64,000 nucleotides of DNA, from positions 930,001-994,000 of the forward strand of contig NZ_FNTG01000002.1 in the NCBI RefSeq assembly GCF_900104795.1, in the 5' to 3' direction. Position 1 is the first letter of the stretch; each line of letters opens with the position of its first letter. The notes beneath the pieces were generated by a model. The model was not told the DNA's origin. It worked only from the letters and a program-made list of their open reading frames with translations, and did not search any database. Below, in pieces: positions 18,421-27,185 of this stretch. This DNA is from Burkholderia sp. WP9. GTDB lineage: Bacteria > Pseudomonadota > Gammaproteobacteria > Burkholderiales > Burkholderiaceae. The position numbers and the translations under genes are program-made.

Positions 18421-21400
18421 TTATCCACGTCCGGTTGCGTTGAAAAGAATGCTGCAGGTCGTGCCGCCGCCGCGGCTCAGCTCCACGGTGCCGTGCAACT
18501 GGTGGGTCAGGTCGTGAACCAGTTGCAGGCCCAGCGAGTCCGCCTCTTCCAGTGAGAATTCCGGCGCGATGCCGACGCCGTCGTCCGCGACAGTCAACCT
18601 GCACCGCTCGTTGTCGAGCGCGCCGAGTTCGACGCGCACGCAACCGCCGCGCCCGTGCGGAAACGCGTGCTTCAAGGCGTTGGACACCAGCTCGTTGATA
18701 ATCAGCCCGCACGATACGGCGCGGTTCATATCGAGCTGCACATCGTCGACCTCGACCGACAACTCCACTTCCATCTGGCGCATGTCGTAGGCGCGCGCCA
18801 GATGGCCGCACAAATTCTTCACATGGGTCGCCATCTCGATCCGCGCAAAATTGCCGGCGCGATACAGGTTCTCGTGCACCAGCGCCATCGAACGCACCCG
18901 GTTGCGGCTGTCGGCGAAGAGTTCAGCCACGGCCTTGTCGGTCACACGCGCCGCCTGCAAGTTGAGCAGGCTGCTGATCAGTTGCAGATTGTTTTTCACC
19001 CGGTGATGCACTTCGTGAAGCAAGGCTTCCTTCTCTTCGAGCAGCGCCTCTTTCTCTTCCAGCGAAGCGTTTTCCAGCGAAATGGCGGCCTGCGACGCGA
19101 GAAGCTCCAGCACTGCGAGGCGCGCCGGCGTGAACACGCCCGGCGCGAGATCGTTTTCGAGGTACAGCACGCCGATCAGTTTCGCCTGCTTCACGAGCGG
19201 CAAACAGAGCACCGCGCGAGCACGCGTCGTGCGGAAGTATTCGTCCGTCGAGAACGGATTGGGCAGCGACGCGTCGTCGAGCAGAACGCGCTCCTGCGTG
19301 CGAATGCTGGCATGCAGAATCGAGGCCGGCACATCGCGCGGCGTTACAACGGCGCTGTGAAGCTGGACCTCGATACCCTCGCGATTCGCGAGTGCCTGCG
19401 CCTCGACCCACAATTTCTCGTCACGCGGCAGAACGAGCAGCGCACGTCCGGCGCCGGCATGTTCGAGCACGATGGTCATCAACGTGCGGATCAGTTTGTC
19501 GAAGGCGATTTCGCCCGAAATGGCTTGCGATGCCTTGACGACCGTTTCGACATCGAGTTGCTCCGCCACGATGCTGCGCGTCGGCGCAATGGCGGCGGGT
19601 TCGTGGACCAGGTTCGGATAGCGCCGGTCGAGCGCCTCGACCTTTCCTAACGCGCCCCACCGGAGGTAAGCGAGCCGCGCGTTGCCCAGATAGACGAATG
19701 CGATGGTCGTGAAGCCACGCGCCAGATAGAACGTGCCGGCCACTTCATGCGCCAGCCCTTCGATCAACGGAAACTCGTGCTCGTGGGCGAGACGGATTGC
19801 ATTTTCGTATTCGCGCATCGCCTCGAATTCGTTGCCGTTGATACGCGCGATCTCGCCGGCCACGAGCGCCGAACGGCAGGCGAAATTGCCCGGACAATGT
19901 TCGGCCCAGGTGACGAGTCTGGCTTGATGCTCGACCAGCGCCCGGTATTGCGCCTCATGCTGATAAGACGGCGCCTCGTCGTACTGGCGCGCGCATGCCA
20001 AGGCAGCGTAGAAATGATATTCGGCGATTTCGAAGTGACCGGACGAGGTCCACAAGAGCGGCGCCGCTTTCGCGGCGGCCGCCGTCGCCGCCGTTATATC
20101 TCCCGCGAAATAGCGCCCTTGCAGCTTGCGGATCCAGTACCAGCACGTCGCGATCGAGAGACAGGGATCGGCTTCGAGATGCGCCTCGAAGGTAGTTTCG
20201 TCGAATGCCTCATCGTTGAAGGAGCCGAATGAGGGTGTCAGCCCGCGCAGGGTTCGAATCAGTTGCAACTGCGACCCGATAATGTCGACGATCAGCCCGA
20301 ATTTCGCGGCCTGCACCACGCCCAAACGCTGCTGCGCCACGCGCTCGACATCGGCGAGCGGATCGCCCGCAGCCAGCAGGCTCGTGACGAGGCAGCAACT
20401 GCTGAAGCCGGTGTAAGTGAGGTCGCCGCTCTCGCTGGCGACGTCGAACGCGCGCCGCAACAACGGCAAAGCGGTGCGAATGTGTTTCGTCCACGGCATC
20501 ACGTGATACGCGAAGCACATGTAGACGCGCGGCCTGAAACGTTGCAGCCCGCGTTCGTCGACGAGCGCGAGGCCGAGCCGGCCGAACTGGAACGCCGCCT
20601 CGTAATCGCCGAACACCGGGCCGGCCACCATGCCGAGGTAGGCATAACCGATCGACGACGCGTCGCTATTGCCGTGTTCGAGGCTCAGGTTCGCCATGCG
20701 GCACAGTACGAGGCAGACGAGATTCTCGTCGCTGAAAAAGGCCGGCGGCAGCACCGCGGTCAGCACATCGAGCGTGGCACGCCGGTCGCGATGAGTGAGA
20801 AGCGGCAGATCGATCAACGACTCGATCGGAGAATCGCCGATCTGCGCGAGAAGCCGGTCGTATTCGCCGCGCGCCTCCTCGCGGCTGGGATGAGGCTGCC
20901 AGTCGATGCCGACCTCGCGCAGATAATCGAGGCAGATCTGCACCGCCAGATCGCTCTGATCGAGCGCGGTGAACAGCGTGACACGCAACCACGCCACCGT
21001 TGCCCGATCCGGCAGATCGACCGCTCGCCGCGCGAGGTCCGCGAGCCGCTCCTTGGCCAAGCCGGTGTCGCCGGTAAGGAACTCGCACTCCGCGAGGCCG
21101 CTCTCAAGCGCGAACTTGAGCGCGTAGCAGGTCTCCCATCCCGCGTCGCCGAGCATGGCGCTGCCGATCGACAGGTACGTCGCCGCCGACGCATAGGCGG
21201 ACGACGTCTTGGCGCGCCGCCCGGCAATCAGATTGAATTCCACCACCTGTAGGCGCTCGGCGGGGTTGTCGACAATTTCGATCGCGCGGTTGTACTGGTT
21301 GACGATCTCGAAGATGTTCTGCTCGATGTCCGCGGCGCTCGCGTTGGTCGCGAACATCCGGCCGATCCCCAGATGAGCGGCCGCGCGCTCGTTTTCGGGA

Positions 21401-23430
21401 ATCAGCGCGTAGGCCGCTTCCTGGACCCGGTCGTGCAAAAACGCATAGCCCTGCTCGCGCCGGAACACGAGGCCCGCTTCCACCGCATCGGCCAGCGCAC
21501 GGTGTACGCCCGCGTCCGAATTGCCACTGACTCGCGCGAGCATCGCGGTCGCCGCGCTGTTGCCGAAGCACGCAAACTGTTTGAGCGCGGCCTGCGCGGC
21601 ATCCGCCACACGTTCGATCTTGCCGACCATCAGGTCGACGACGCTGTCGGAAAATCGCGCCTCGCGCAGCGCCGCCATGTCCCATACCCACACGCGGCTC
21701 ACCGGATCGAACGCGAGGTGCCGGTGCTCGGCGAGCATCTTGAGAAATTGCACCGTGAAGAAAGGGTTGCCGCCGGTTTTCTCGACAATGAATTGCGCGA
21801 GCGGCGCGACCTCGGCCGGCGCGGCATGCAGCGCTTCGCCGATCAGACGCGCCACGTCGCCGAGCTGCAGTGGCGCGAGCACGATATCGTGGACGGGCAC
21901 ACCCAACTCGCGGATCGCCACGAGCGCGCGCGCGAGCGGATGGGCGGGCCCCACCTCGTTGTCGCGATAGGCGCCGACGAGCAGCAGATTACGCAGGTTC
22001 GGCGCGGCAAGCAGGCTTTCGAGCAGACTGAGCGTGCCGGCGTCGAGCCATTGCAAATCGTCGAGAAAGAGCACGAGCGGATGTTCCGGGTCCGCAAATG
22101 CGCCGATGAAGCGCCCGAACACGCCTTGGAAGCGAACCTGCGCTTCCTGCGCCGAAAGCTCGGGCACCGGCGGCTGCGGGCCGAGAATCTGTTCGACTTC
22201 CGGAATCAGGTTGACGATCAGTTGACCGTTCGCACCGACTGCCTCGGCGAGCCGCCCGCGCCAACGCGCCAGGTGCTCCGCGTCCTGGGCGAGGACATGC
22301 TGCGTCAGGCTCTGAAACGCCTGCCCGAGCGTCGCATAAGGGATATCGCGCTTGTACTGTTCGAATTTGCCCGCGGCGAAGTGCCCGCCGGACGGCCCGA
22401 GGCTGGCCCGCAGTTCATGCACGAGCGACGATTTGCCGATCCCGGAATAGCCCGACACGAGCACGAGTTCCGCCGCCCCTTGCCGCACCACGCGATCGAA
22501 CGCGGCGCTCAGTGCCTGCGTTTCCGTTTCGCGGCCATACAGGCGCTCGGCAATAACAAGGCGCTCGGGCAAGTCGTGAGCGCCGAGTGCGAACGGTTCG
22601 ATGCGCCCGTTTTGTTCCCAGGCATTCAGGCAGCGGCGCAGATCGTCTTCAAGACCCTGCGCGGTCTGATAGCGATCCTCGGCGGTTTTCGCAAGCAGCC
22701 GCATGACGATCGCGGCGACCTGTTGCGGCACGTTGCCGGCCAGTTCGTTCAACGGAATGGGGGTTCTGGCGATATGGCAGTGGATCCACTCGATCGGCGA
22801 GTTCGCGCGATACGGCGACTCGCCGCTCAACATCTCATACAACGTGATGCCGAGCGAATAGAGGTCGGCGCGCGAGTCGATCGCGCGATTCATGCGGCCG
22901 GTCTGTTCCGGTGCGAGATAGGCGAGCGCGCTCGCCGTGAAGTCAGGCAGCGCGCCGGCCAGCGCCTCGCCGCTCGCGTGCGAGGCAATGCCGAAACCAG
23001 TCAACGCCGCGTCGCCCGTTTCCGGATTCACCAGAATATTGGCTGGCCGGATGTCCTTGTGGATCAGACCGCGCCCATGCAGCGCGCCGAGCGCCGCCGC
23101 CAGGTTGGCGGCAACCAGCAGAAAGCGGCCAAGCGGCCAAGACTCTTTCGGCAGCGCGGCCAGCGACACGCCGCCCGGGTCTTCGAGCACCAGCGCCGTA
23201 CTGCCGCGGTGTTCGATCAGCGCGTGCGGCCGGGTGGCGAACCGGCCGTCGAGCAGGCCGCGCAACTCATACGCATGCTCGAGACGCGCCTGACTCGTGG
23301 CGCTGGGTTGCTGCGCCGGCAAGGTGACGGTGAGCCACGTTGGCGTGCCGTCGCGCCGGTCGATACGGGACAGCAGGAACTCACCGTCATCACAGAGTGT
23401 TTCAAACCCGAAGCCTGCCAACTCGATCAT
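18421..23430 (-). CDS. Giant kinase-like/AAA/GAF sensor histidine kinase
   Basis: A 1669-residue multidomain signal protein. Residues 1-270 are a serine/threonine-kinase fold with HKDIRPAN (124-131), but the DFG motif reads GFG (145-147) and no beta-3 lysine is seen, so catalysis there is doubtful. Residues about 295-600 are an AAA ATPase with Walker A GYSGIGKSS (327-335) and Walker B VLFLDDLQWLD. A long helical, TPR-like region covers about 620-1250. A GAF domain spans about 1300-1450, then a HisKA_2-type module (HEVHHRVKNNLQLISSLL) and an HATPase domain (INELVSNALKHAFPHGRG). The layout matches the known multi-sensor multi-kinase family. It follows the OmpR-type regulator by 25 bases and overlaps or closely abuts the hybrid kinase. 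Confidence 0.9.
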   Translation of the reverse strand: MIELAGFGFETLCDDGEFLLSRIDRRDGTPTWLTVTLPAQQPSATSQARLEHAYELRGLLDGRFATRPHALIEHRGSTALVLEDPGGVSLAALPKESWPLGRFLLVAANLAAALGALHGRGLIHKDIRPANILVNPETGDAALTGFGIASHASGEALAGALPDFTASALAYLAPEQTGRMNRAIDSRADLYSLGITLYEMLSGESPYRANSPIEWIHCHIARTPIPLNELAGNVPQQVAAIVMRLLAKTAEDRYQTAQGLEDDLRRCLNAWEQNGRIEPFALGAHDLPERLVIAERLYGRETETQALSAAFDRVVRQGAAELVLVSGYSGIGKSSLVHELRASLGPSGGHFAAGKFEQYKRDIPYATLGQAFQSLTQHVLAQDAEHLARWRGRLAEAVGANGQLIVNLIPEVEQILGPQPPVPELSAQEAQVRFQGVFGRFIGAFADPEHPLVLFLDDLQWLDAGTLSLLESLLAAPNLRNLLLVGAYRDNEVGPAHPLARALVAIRELGVPVHDIVLAPLQLGDVARLIGEALHAAPAEVAPLAQFIVEKTGGNPFFTVQFLKMLAEHRHLAFDPVSRVWVWDMAALREARFSDSVVDLMVGKIERVADAAQAALKQFACFGNSAATAMLARVSGNSDAGVHRALADAVEAGLVFRREQGYAFLHDRVQEAAYALIPENERAAAHLGIGRMFATNASAADIEQNIFEIVNQYNRAIEIVDNPAERLQVVEFNLIAGRRAKTSSAYASAATYLSIGSAMLGDAGWETCYALKFALESGLAECEFLTGDTGLAKERLADLARRAVDLPDRATVAWLRVTLFTALDQSDLAVQICLDYLREVGIDWQPHPSREEARGEYDRLLAQIGDSPIESLIDLPLLTHRDRRATLDVLTAVLPPAFFSDENLVCLVLCRMANLSLEHGNSDASSIGYAYLGMVAGPVFGDYEAAFQFGRLGLALVDERGLQRFRPRVYMCFAYHVMPWTKHIRTALPLLRRAFDVASESGDLTYTGFSSCCLVTSLLAAGDPLADVERVAQQRLGVVQAAKFGLIVDIIGSQLQLIRTLRGLTPSFGSFNDEAFDETTFEAHLEADPCLSIATCWYWIRKLQGRYFAGDITAATAAAAKAAPLLWTSSGHFEIAEYHFYAALACARQYDEAPSYQHEAQYRALVEHQARLVTWAEHCPGNFACRSALVAGEIARINGNEFEAMREYENAIRLAHEHEFPLIEGLAHEVAGTFYLARGFTTIAFVYLGNARLAYLRWGALGKVEALDRRYPNLVHEPAAIAPTRSIVAEQLDVETVVKASQAISGEIAFDKLIRTLMTIVLEHAGAGRALLVLPRDEKLWVEAQALANREGIEVQLHSAVVTPRDVPASILHASIRTQERVLLDDASLPNPFSTDEYFRTTRARAVLCLPLVKQAKLIGVLYLENDLAPGVFTPARLAVLELLASQAAISLENASLEEKEALLEEKEALLHEVHHRVKNNLQLISSLLNLQAARVTDKAVAELFADSRNRVRSMALVHENLYRAGNFARIEMATHVKNLCGHLARAYDMRQMEVELSVEVDDVQLDMNRAVSCGLIINELVSNALKHAFPHGRGGCVRVELGALDNERCRLTVADDGVGIAPEFSLEEADSLGLQLVHDLTHQLHGTVELSRGGGTTCSILFNATGRG

Positions 23431-23455
23431 GCTGCCCCCGCCTGCCCCTGTCGCG

Positions 23456-24136
23456 CTATTCGTTCGCCGTCAGCATGTAGCCGGCGCTGCGAACCGTCCT
23501 CAGCAAGGACCGCTCGAAGCCCGCGTCGATCTTGTGGCGTAATTTGCTTACGTGAACGTCGATGACGTTCGTTTGCGGATCGAAGTGATAATCCCAGATA
23601 TTTTCGAGCAGCATGGTGCGCGTGACGACCTGGTCGGCGTGGCGCATCAGGTACTCCAGCAGCTTGAACTCGCGCGGCTTCAGCAAGATCGGCTTGCCGG
23701 CGCGCGCCACCTTGCGCGAGAGCAGATCGATCGAGAGATCGCCGACCTTCAGGGTCGTCTCCGCGTAGCTTTCATGCGCGCGACGGGTCAGCGCATCGAG
23801 CCGCGCCAGCACTTCGCCGAATGCAAACGGCTTGACCACATAATCGTCACCGCCCGCCTTCAGGCCGCGAATCCTTTCGTCGACGTCGTCCAGCGCGCTC
23901 ACGATCAGGATAGGCACCCGGTTGCCGGTCGCGCGCAAGGCCGTGATGATCCCCAGGCCGTCGATCCCGCCTGGCAACATGCGATCCATGATGATGGCGT
24001 CATAGGTTTCGCTGGCGGCGAGGAACATGCCGTCCCGGCCGTTGTCGGCCGAATCGATCACGTGGCCTTCCTCGACGAGGCCTTTTTTCAGAAATCCCGC
24101 AACCTGTTCGTTGTCTTCGACGAGCAAGATTTTCAT
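23456..24136 (-). CDS. OmpR/PhoB-family response regulator
   Basis: A 226-residue DNA-binding response regulator. The receiver domain (1-115) has acidic pocket Glu7/Asp8, phospho-acceptor Asp51 in IIMDRMLPG and Lys in YVVKPFAFGE. The C-terminal winged helix (about 128-222) has LLKPREFKLLEYLM and NVIDVHVSKLRHKID, close to the CopR/IrlR/PfeR type. It is the first gene of the signalling operon, followed by three kinases. The partner kinase is not certain because the adjacent giant protein has a HisKA_2 module, which usually pairs with other regulators. It is preceded by a 361-base divergent region shared with the STAND regulator on the plus strand. Confidence 0.92.
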   Translation of the reverse strand: MKILLVEDNEQVAGFLKKGLVEEGHVIDSADNGRDGMFLAASETYDAIIMDRMLPGGIDGLGIITALRATGNRVPILIVSALDDVDERIRGLKAGGDDYVVKPFAFGEVLARLDALTRRAHESYAETTLKVGDLSIDLLSRKVARAGKPILLKPREFKLLEYLMRHADQVVTRTMLLENIWDYHFDPQTNVIDVHVSKLRHKIDAGFERSLLRTVRSAGYMLTANE

Positions 24137-24497
24137 TTAACGCTCGCGCCTTCCCATCGTCATTTGATGCGCCGCCGGGGGCAACAGCATGCCCTCGGGC
24201 GAATTACCCGCCAATCGGCCGATTATCCGCGAAAAGCACGACATCCGATTTACAGATGCCATTAAATTTTTTTAATCTTTCCGCAAACTGGCGCCGGTAA
24301 AGTCACGGTTGTAAAAAATCAACTGCGAATCACCTGCGAATCACCGGCGCATCACCCGCGTATTTCGCGCCTTCAGGCTTTCCGAACTGCCGCGTTAACT
24401 ATCGTTAATGATTTCCCCATCCTGAGGAGATCGCGCTGCTCATAAGATCGTCTCCATTGCCTGGATGTGCCATCACGAAACCCCAAGCGGAATGGTC
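24137..24497. other. Divergent intergenic region, response regulator / STAND regulator
   Basis: An AT-richer stretch (about 24255-24320, with ATTAAATTTTTTTAATC) suggests promoter DNA. Short repeats of the type CTGCGAATCAC occur twice near 24320-24345. A 14-base palindrome is listed separately. No coding sequence is supported. Confidence 0.4.
24395..24408. promoter_or_regulatory. Palindrome, candidate operator
   Basis: TTAACTATCGTTAA has perfect 5-base arms (TTAAC/GTTAA) around TATC. It lies about 90 bases before the start of the winged-helix/STAND regulator and about 260 bases before the OmpR-type regulator start. It could serve either divergent gene. Confidence 0.35.
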
Positions 24498-25967
24498 ATG
24501 ATAAAGATCGGACGAGTCGACGTTTCGCCAGAGCTTCGGCAGCTTTATCTGGAAGGCCGGCCATTGCGCGTCGGCGCGCGCGCGTTCGATATTCTCGAAG
24601 TGCTGATCAACGCGAGCGGGCGGCTGGTCAGCAAAGAGGCGCTGTTCCAGCAGGTGTGGCCGGAAACGGTGGTGGAGGAAAGCAATCTGCAGGTGCATAT
24701 TTCCGCGCTGCGGAAGTTGCTCGGCGAAGACAAGGACCTCATCAAGACCATACCGGGCCGCGGCTATCGCCTGATCCGTACACACGACGCAGGCACCTCG
24801 ACGGACGCAGCGCCTGCCGACCCGCCGCGCCTCGACGAGCGCTCCGCCGCGCACAACGTGCCGCACTGCTGCACCCCGCTGATCGGGCGCGAGCAGGCAC
24901 TCGCGGACGTGATCGCCGCGCTCGATTCCGCGCCGCTCGTGACGCTGGTCGGCACCGGCGGCATCGGTAAAACACAGTTGGGTCTGGAAGTGGCGCGCTG
25001 CCAGATAGCGTCGTTCGAGGCGGTCCGCTTCGTCAATCTTTCGGTCGTCGAACACCCGGAGGCGACCTTGAGCGCAATCGCCGAGGCACTGGGATTGCAT
25101 GCCACACAGGCCGAGACCACGCCTGAGCACCTGATTCAAGCCATCGGCGCACGCGAGCTGCTGCTCGTACTGGACAATTGCGAGCATGTGATTCAGGAGG
25201 CGGCGACCATCTGCGAGCAACTCATCGAGGTCAATCCCAATCTCAGGATCCTCGCAACGAGCCGCGAGCCCTTGCGAACCCGCATCGAACAGATTTACTG
25301 GGTGGCGCCGCTCGAGGTGCCCCGCGAAGACGTCGCGCCTGAAGACATTCTCAACTACAGCGCGGTCCACATGTTCATTGCGCGAACCCGCGCGCGTGAT
25401 CCGCACTTTCGCCCCGACAGCGAAAGCCTCAACCTGATCGGCACGATCTGCCGGCGGCTGGACGGCGTGCCGCTCGCGCTGGAACTGGCCGCGGCCCGAG
25501 TCACCGCGCTGGGTATCGGCGAACTGGTCGCGCAACTCGACAATCGCTTTCGCGTGCTCACCGGCGGACTGCGCACCGCGCCGGCACGCCAGCAAACCTT
25601 GAAGGCGGCGCTCGACTGGAGCAGTCAGTTTCTGTGCAAGCGCGAGCGCACCGTGTTGCGCCGACTCGGCGTGTTTCGCGGCAGCTTCCATCTCGGTGAG
25701 GCGTGTGCGATTGCCGCATGCGAAGACCTCTCCGTCGACGACGTGACCGAAGCGATCGCCGGTCTCGTCTCGAAGTCGCTGCTCATGTTTGGGCCGCGCG
25801 GTTCGGCCATGAGCTATCACCTGCTCGAAACGACCCGGGCCTACGCGCTGCAGATGCTGGCCGAGGCCGGCGAGAGCGAAACCGTCGAGCGCTGGCACGA
25901 ACACTATGCCCGCACGCGCGGCGCCGCGGGGGACGCGATGGATGCACCCGCCGCGCGCTACGGCTGA
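24498..25967 (+). CDS. Winged-helix/STAND ATPase regulator, short form
   Basis: A 489-residue transcription regulator that joins an OmpR-type winged helix (about 5-95, VGARAFDILEVLI and VHISALRKLLGE) to an NB-ARC-like STAND ATPase. Walker A is GTGGIGKT (152-159) and Walker B is LLLVLDNCEH (Asp at about 226). A helical segment with RRLDGVPLALELAAARV and QQTLKAALDWS follows. It stops soon after the ATPase and lacks the C-terminal repeats seen in the 996-residue relative at 49484-52474. The ATG at 24498 gives the same MIKIGRV beginning as the paralogue ending at 28691; ATG at 24492 is close behind. It has no receiver domain, so ligand or nucleotide control is inferred. Confidence 0.85.
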   Translation: MIKIGRVDVSPELRQLYLEGRPLRVGARAFDILEVLINASGRLVSKEALFQQVWPETVVEESNLQVHISALRKLLGEDKDLIKTIPGRGYRLIRTHDAGTSTDAAPADPPRLDERSAAHNVPHCCTPLIGREQALADVIAALDSAPLVTLVGTGGIGKTQLGLEVARCQIASFEAVRFVNLSVVEHPEATLSAIAEALGLHATQAETTPEHLIQAIGARELLLVLDNCEHVIQEAATICEQLIEVNPNLRILATSREPLRTRIEQIYWVAPLEVPREDVAPEDILNYSAVHMFIARTRARDPHFRPDSESLNLIGTICRRLDGVPLALELAAARVTALGIGELVAQLDNRFRVLTGGLRTAPARQQTLKAALDWSSQFLCKRERTVLRRLGVFRGSFHLGEACAIAACEDLSVDDVTEAIAGLVSKSLLMFGPRGSAMSYHLLETTRAYALQMLAEAGESETVERWHEHYARTRGAAGDAMDAPAARYG

Positions 25968-26019
25968 TCGCGTCTCGCGATCCCGGACCGTTGAACGAAC
26001 GCGATGCGCACGCTTGCGC

Positions 26020-26394
26020 TCAGGCCGCGCCGTTCCTGCGTCCAATGGCCAGCTCGATCGAATCGAGCAGCACTTCTTCCGCGAACGGTTTGCGCAGGAA
26101 GCTGATGGCGCCGTGCCGCAGCGCGCGCGCCACGGTCACGTCGTCGCCATGCGCGGACATGAATACCACCGGGATATTTCTGCCCTCCGCGTTCAGTTGG
26201 CGTTGCACTTCGAGGCCTGGCATGCCCTGCATCCTGACATCGAGCAGGACACACAGCGCATCGTCAACCTCCGGAGAAGCAAGGAATTCCTCTCCCGACG
26301 AAAACGTCACAGCCGTATAACCCACCGCTTTCAGCAGGTTTCCGACACCACTTCGTACCGATGCGTCATCGTCGACGATGCAAACAAAGCTCAT
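26020..26394 (-). CDS. Single-domain response regulator (REC only, FixJ-receiver type)
   Basis: A 124-residue stand-alone receiver. It has VDDD near the N-terminus, phospho-acceptor Asp52 in CVLLDVRMQGMPG, VVFMSAHGD and the conserved Lys in FLRKPFAEE. The sequence is of the FixJ receiver type but has no output domain. It lies 76 bases after the FixJ-like gene on the same strand. The start at 26394 fits the domain boundary; the 21-residue upstream extension is not typical. A phosphate sink or intermediate in a relay is the likely role. Confidence 0.85.
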   Translation of the reverse strand: MSFVCIVDDDASVRSGVGNLLKAVGYTAVTFSSGEEFLASPEVDDALCVLLDVRMQGMPGLEVQRQLNAEGRNIPVVFMSAHGDDVTVARALRHGAISFLRKPFAEEVLLDSIELAIGRRNGAA

Positions 26395-26470
26395 AGCTGC
26401 CAATACTCCAATTGCGCCGACGTAATCACAGAAAAAAATATCCGGCGCGATATTCACTGCTTCAGGAGGC

Positions 26471-27097
26471 TCAGCGCGTGCGGCGTATCACTTCCCACAT
26501 TCTGGCGAGTTCGATGAGCGTCTTTGCCTGCATCTTGCTCATCACTCGCCGTTTGTGCACTTTCACCGTCACTTCCTGCGTGCCGAGTTCATGTGCCATC
26601 TGCTTGATCATCCTGCCTTCCACCGCCAGTTCGAATACGTCCATTTCGCGCGGCGTCAACGCGGCGGCACGTTGCAGCACATCCGCATGGAACGCGCGCT
26701 CCGCGAGGTTGGCCTCGTCTTCCGCCAACGCTCGCCGCACTGCTTCGAGCAGCTCCTCGTCGTCGATCGGCTTGGTGAAGAATTCATGCGCACCCGCCTT
26801 GATCGCGCGCACCGACATTGGAATCGATCCGTAGCCGGTCAGGAAAATAACGGGCACCTGTACGCCCTGTTGCGCGAGTTGGCTTTGCACGTCGAAGCCA
26901 TTCGTGCTTTTCAGGTTCATGTCCAGCAGAATGCACATCGGCACGCGCGGAAATGCTTGCGACAACACCTCGGCGGGCGACGCAAAACCTTGCGCATTGA
27001 AGCCTGCCGAACGCAACAGGCGCACTAGCGCGTCACGCACCGTTTCCTCATCGTCAATCACATACACCATCGGTTCGAGTTCCGAAGGAACAGGCAT
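26471..27097 (-). CDS. FixJ/NarL-type response regulator (REC-LuxR)
   Basis: A 208-residue regulator. The receiver domain (about 9-125) has phospho-Asp59 in CILLDMNLKSTNG and the Lys in FFTKPIDDEE; the C-terminal LuxR-type helix-turn-helix (about 143-200) has ALTPREMDVFELAVEGRMIKQ and VTVKVHKRRVMSKM. The start is taken at 27097; ATG at 27130 is possible and neither has a strong ribosome-binding site. No kinase is adjacent; the closest FixL-like kinase in the window already has its own FixJ partner at 37734-38432. It lies between the REC-only gene and a STAND regulator, all on one strand. Confidence 0.87.
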   Translation of the reverse strand: MPVPSELEPMVYVIDDEETVRDALVRLLRSAGFNAQGFASPAEVLSQAFPRVPMCILLDMNLKSTNGFDVQSQLAQQGVQVPVIFLTGYGSIPMSVRAIKAGAHEFFTKPIDDEELLEAVRRALAEDEANLAERAFHADVLQRAAALTPREMDVFELAVEGRMIKQMAHELGTQEVTVKVHKRRVMSKMQAKTLIELARMWEVIRRTR

Positions 27098-27185
27098 TGC
27101 AGAGTCCACAAAAAATTCGAGCGCCGTCATCGTACATGAGGCCCGACGCGACCAACGGCTCTGCGAAACGCGGTCAATACCGATC

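Noticed and set aside
15816..18443. 875-codon open frame on the plus strand
   Set aside because: It is antisense to the hybrid kinase, whose domains are unmistakable. The frame is rich in Arg, His and Ala, as expected for a GC-rich shadow, and shows no domain.
21373..23565. 730-codon open frame on the plus strand
   Set aside because: Antisense to the giant kinase-like protein; no domain and the typical mirror composition.
24309..24322. TTGTAAAAAATCAA as an FNR box
   Set aside because: Two mismatches in one half-site, and no well-placed -10 element.
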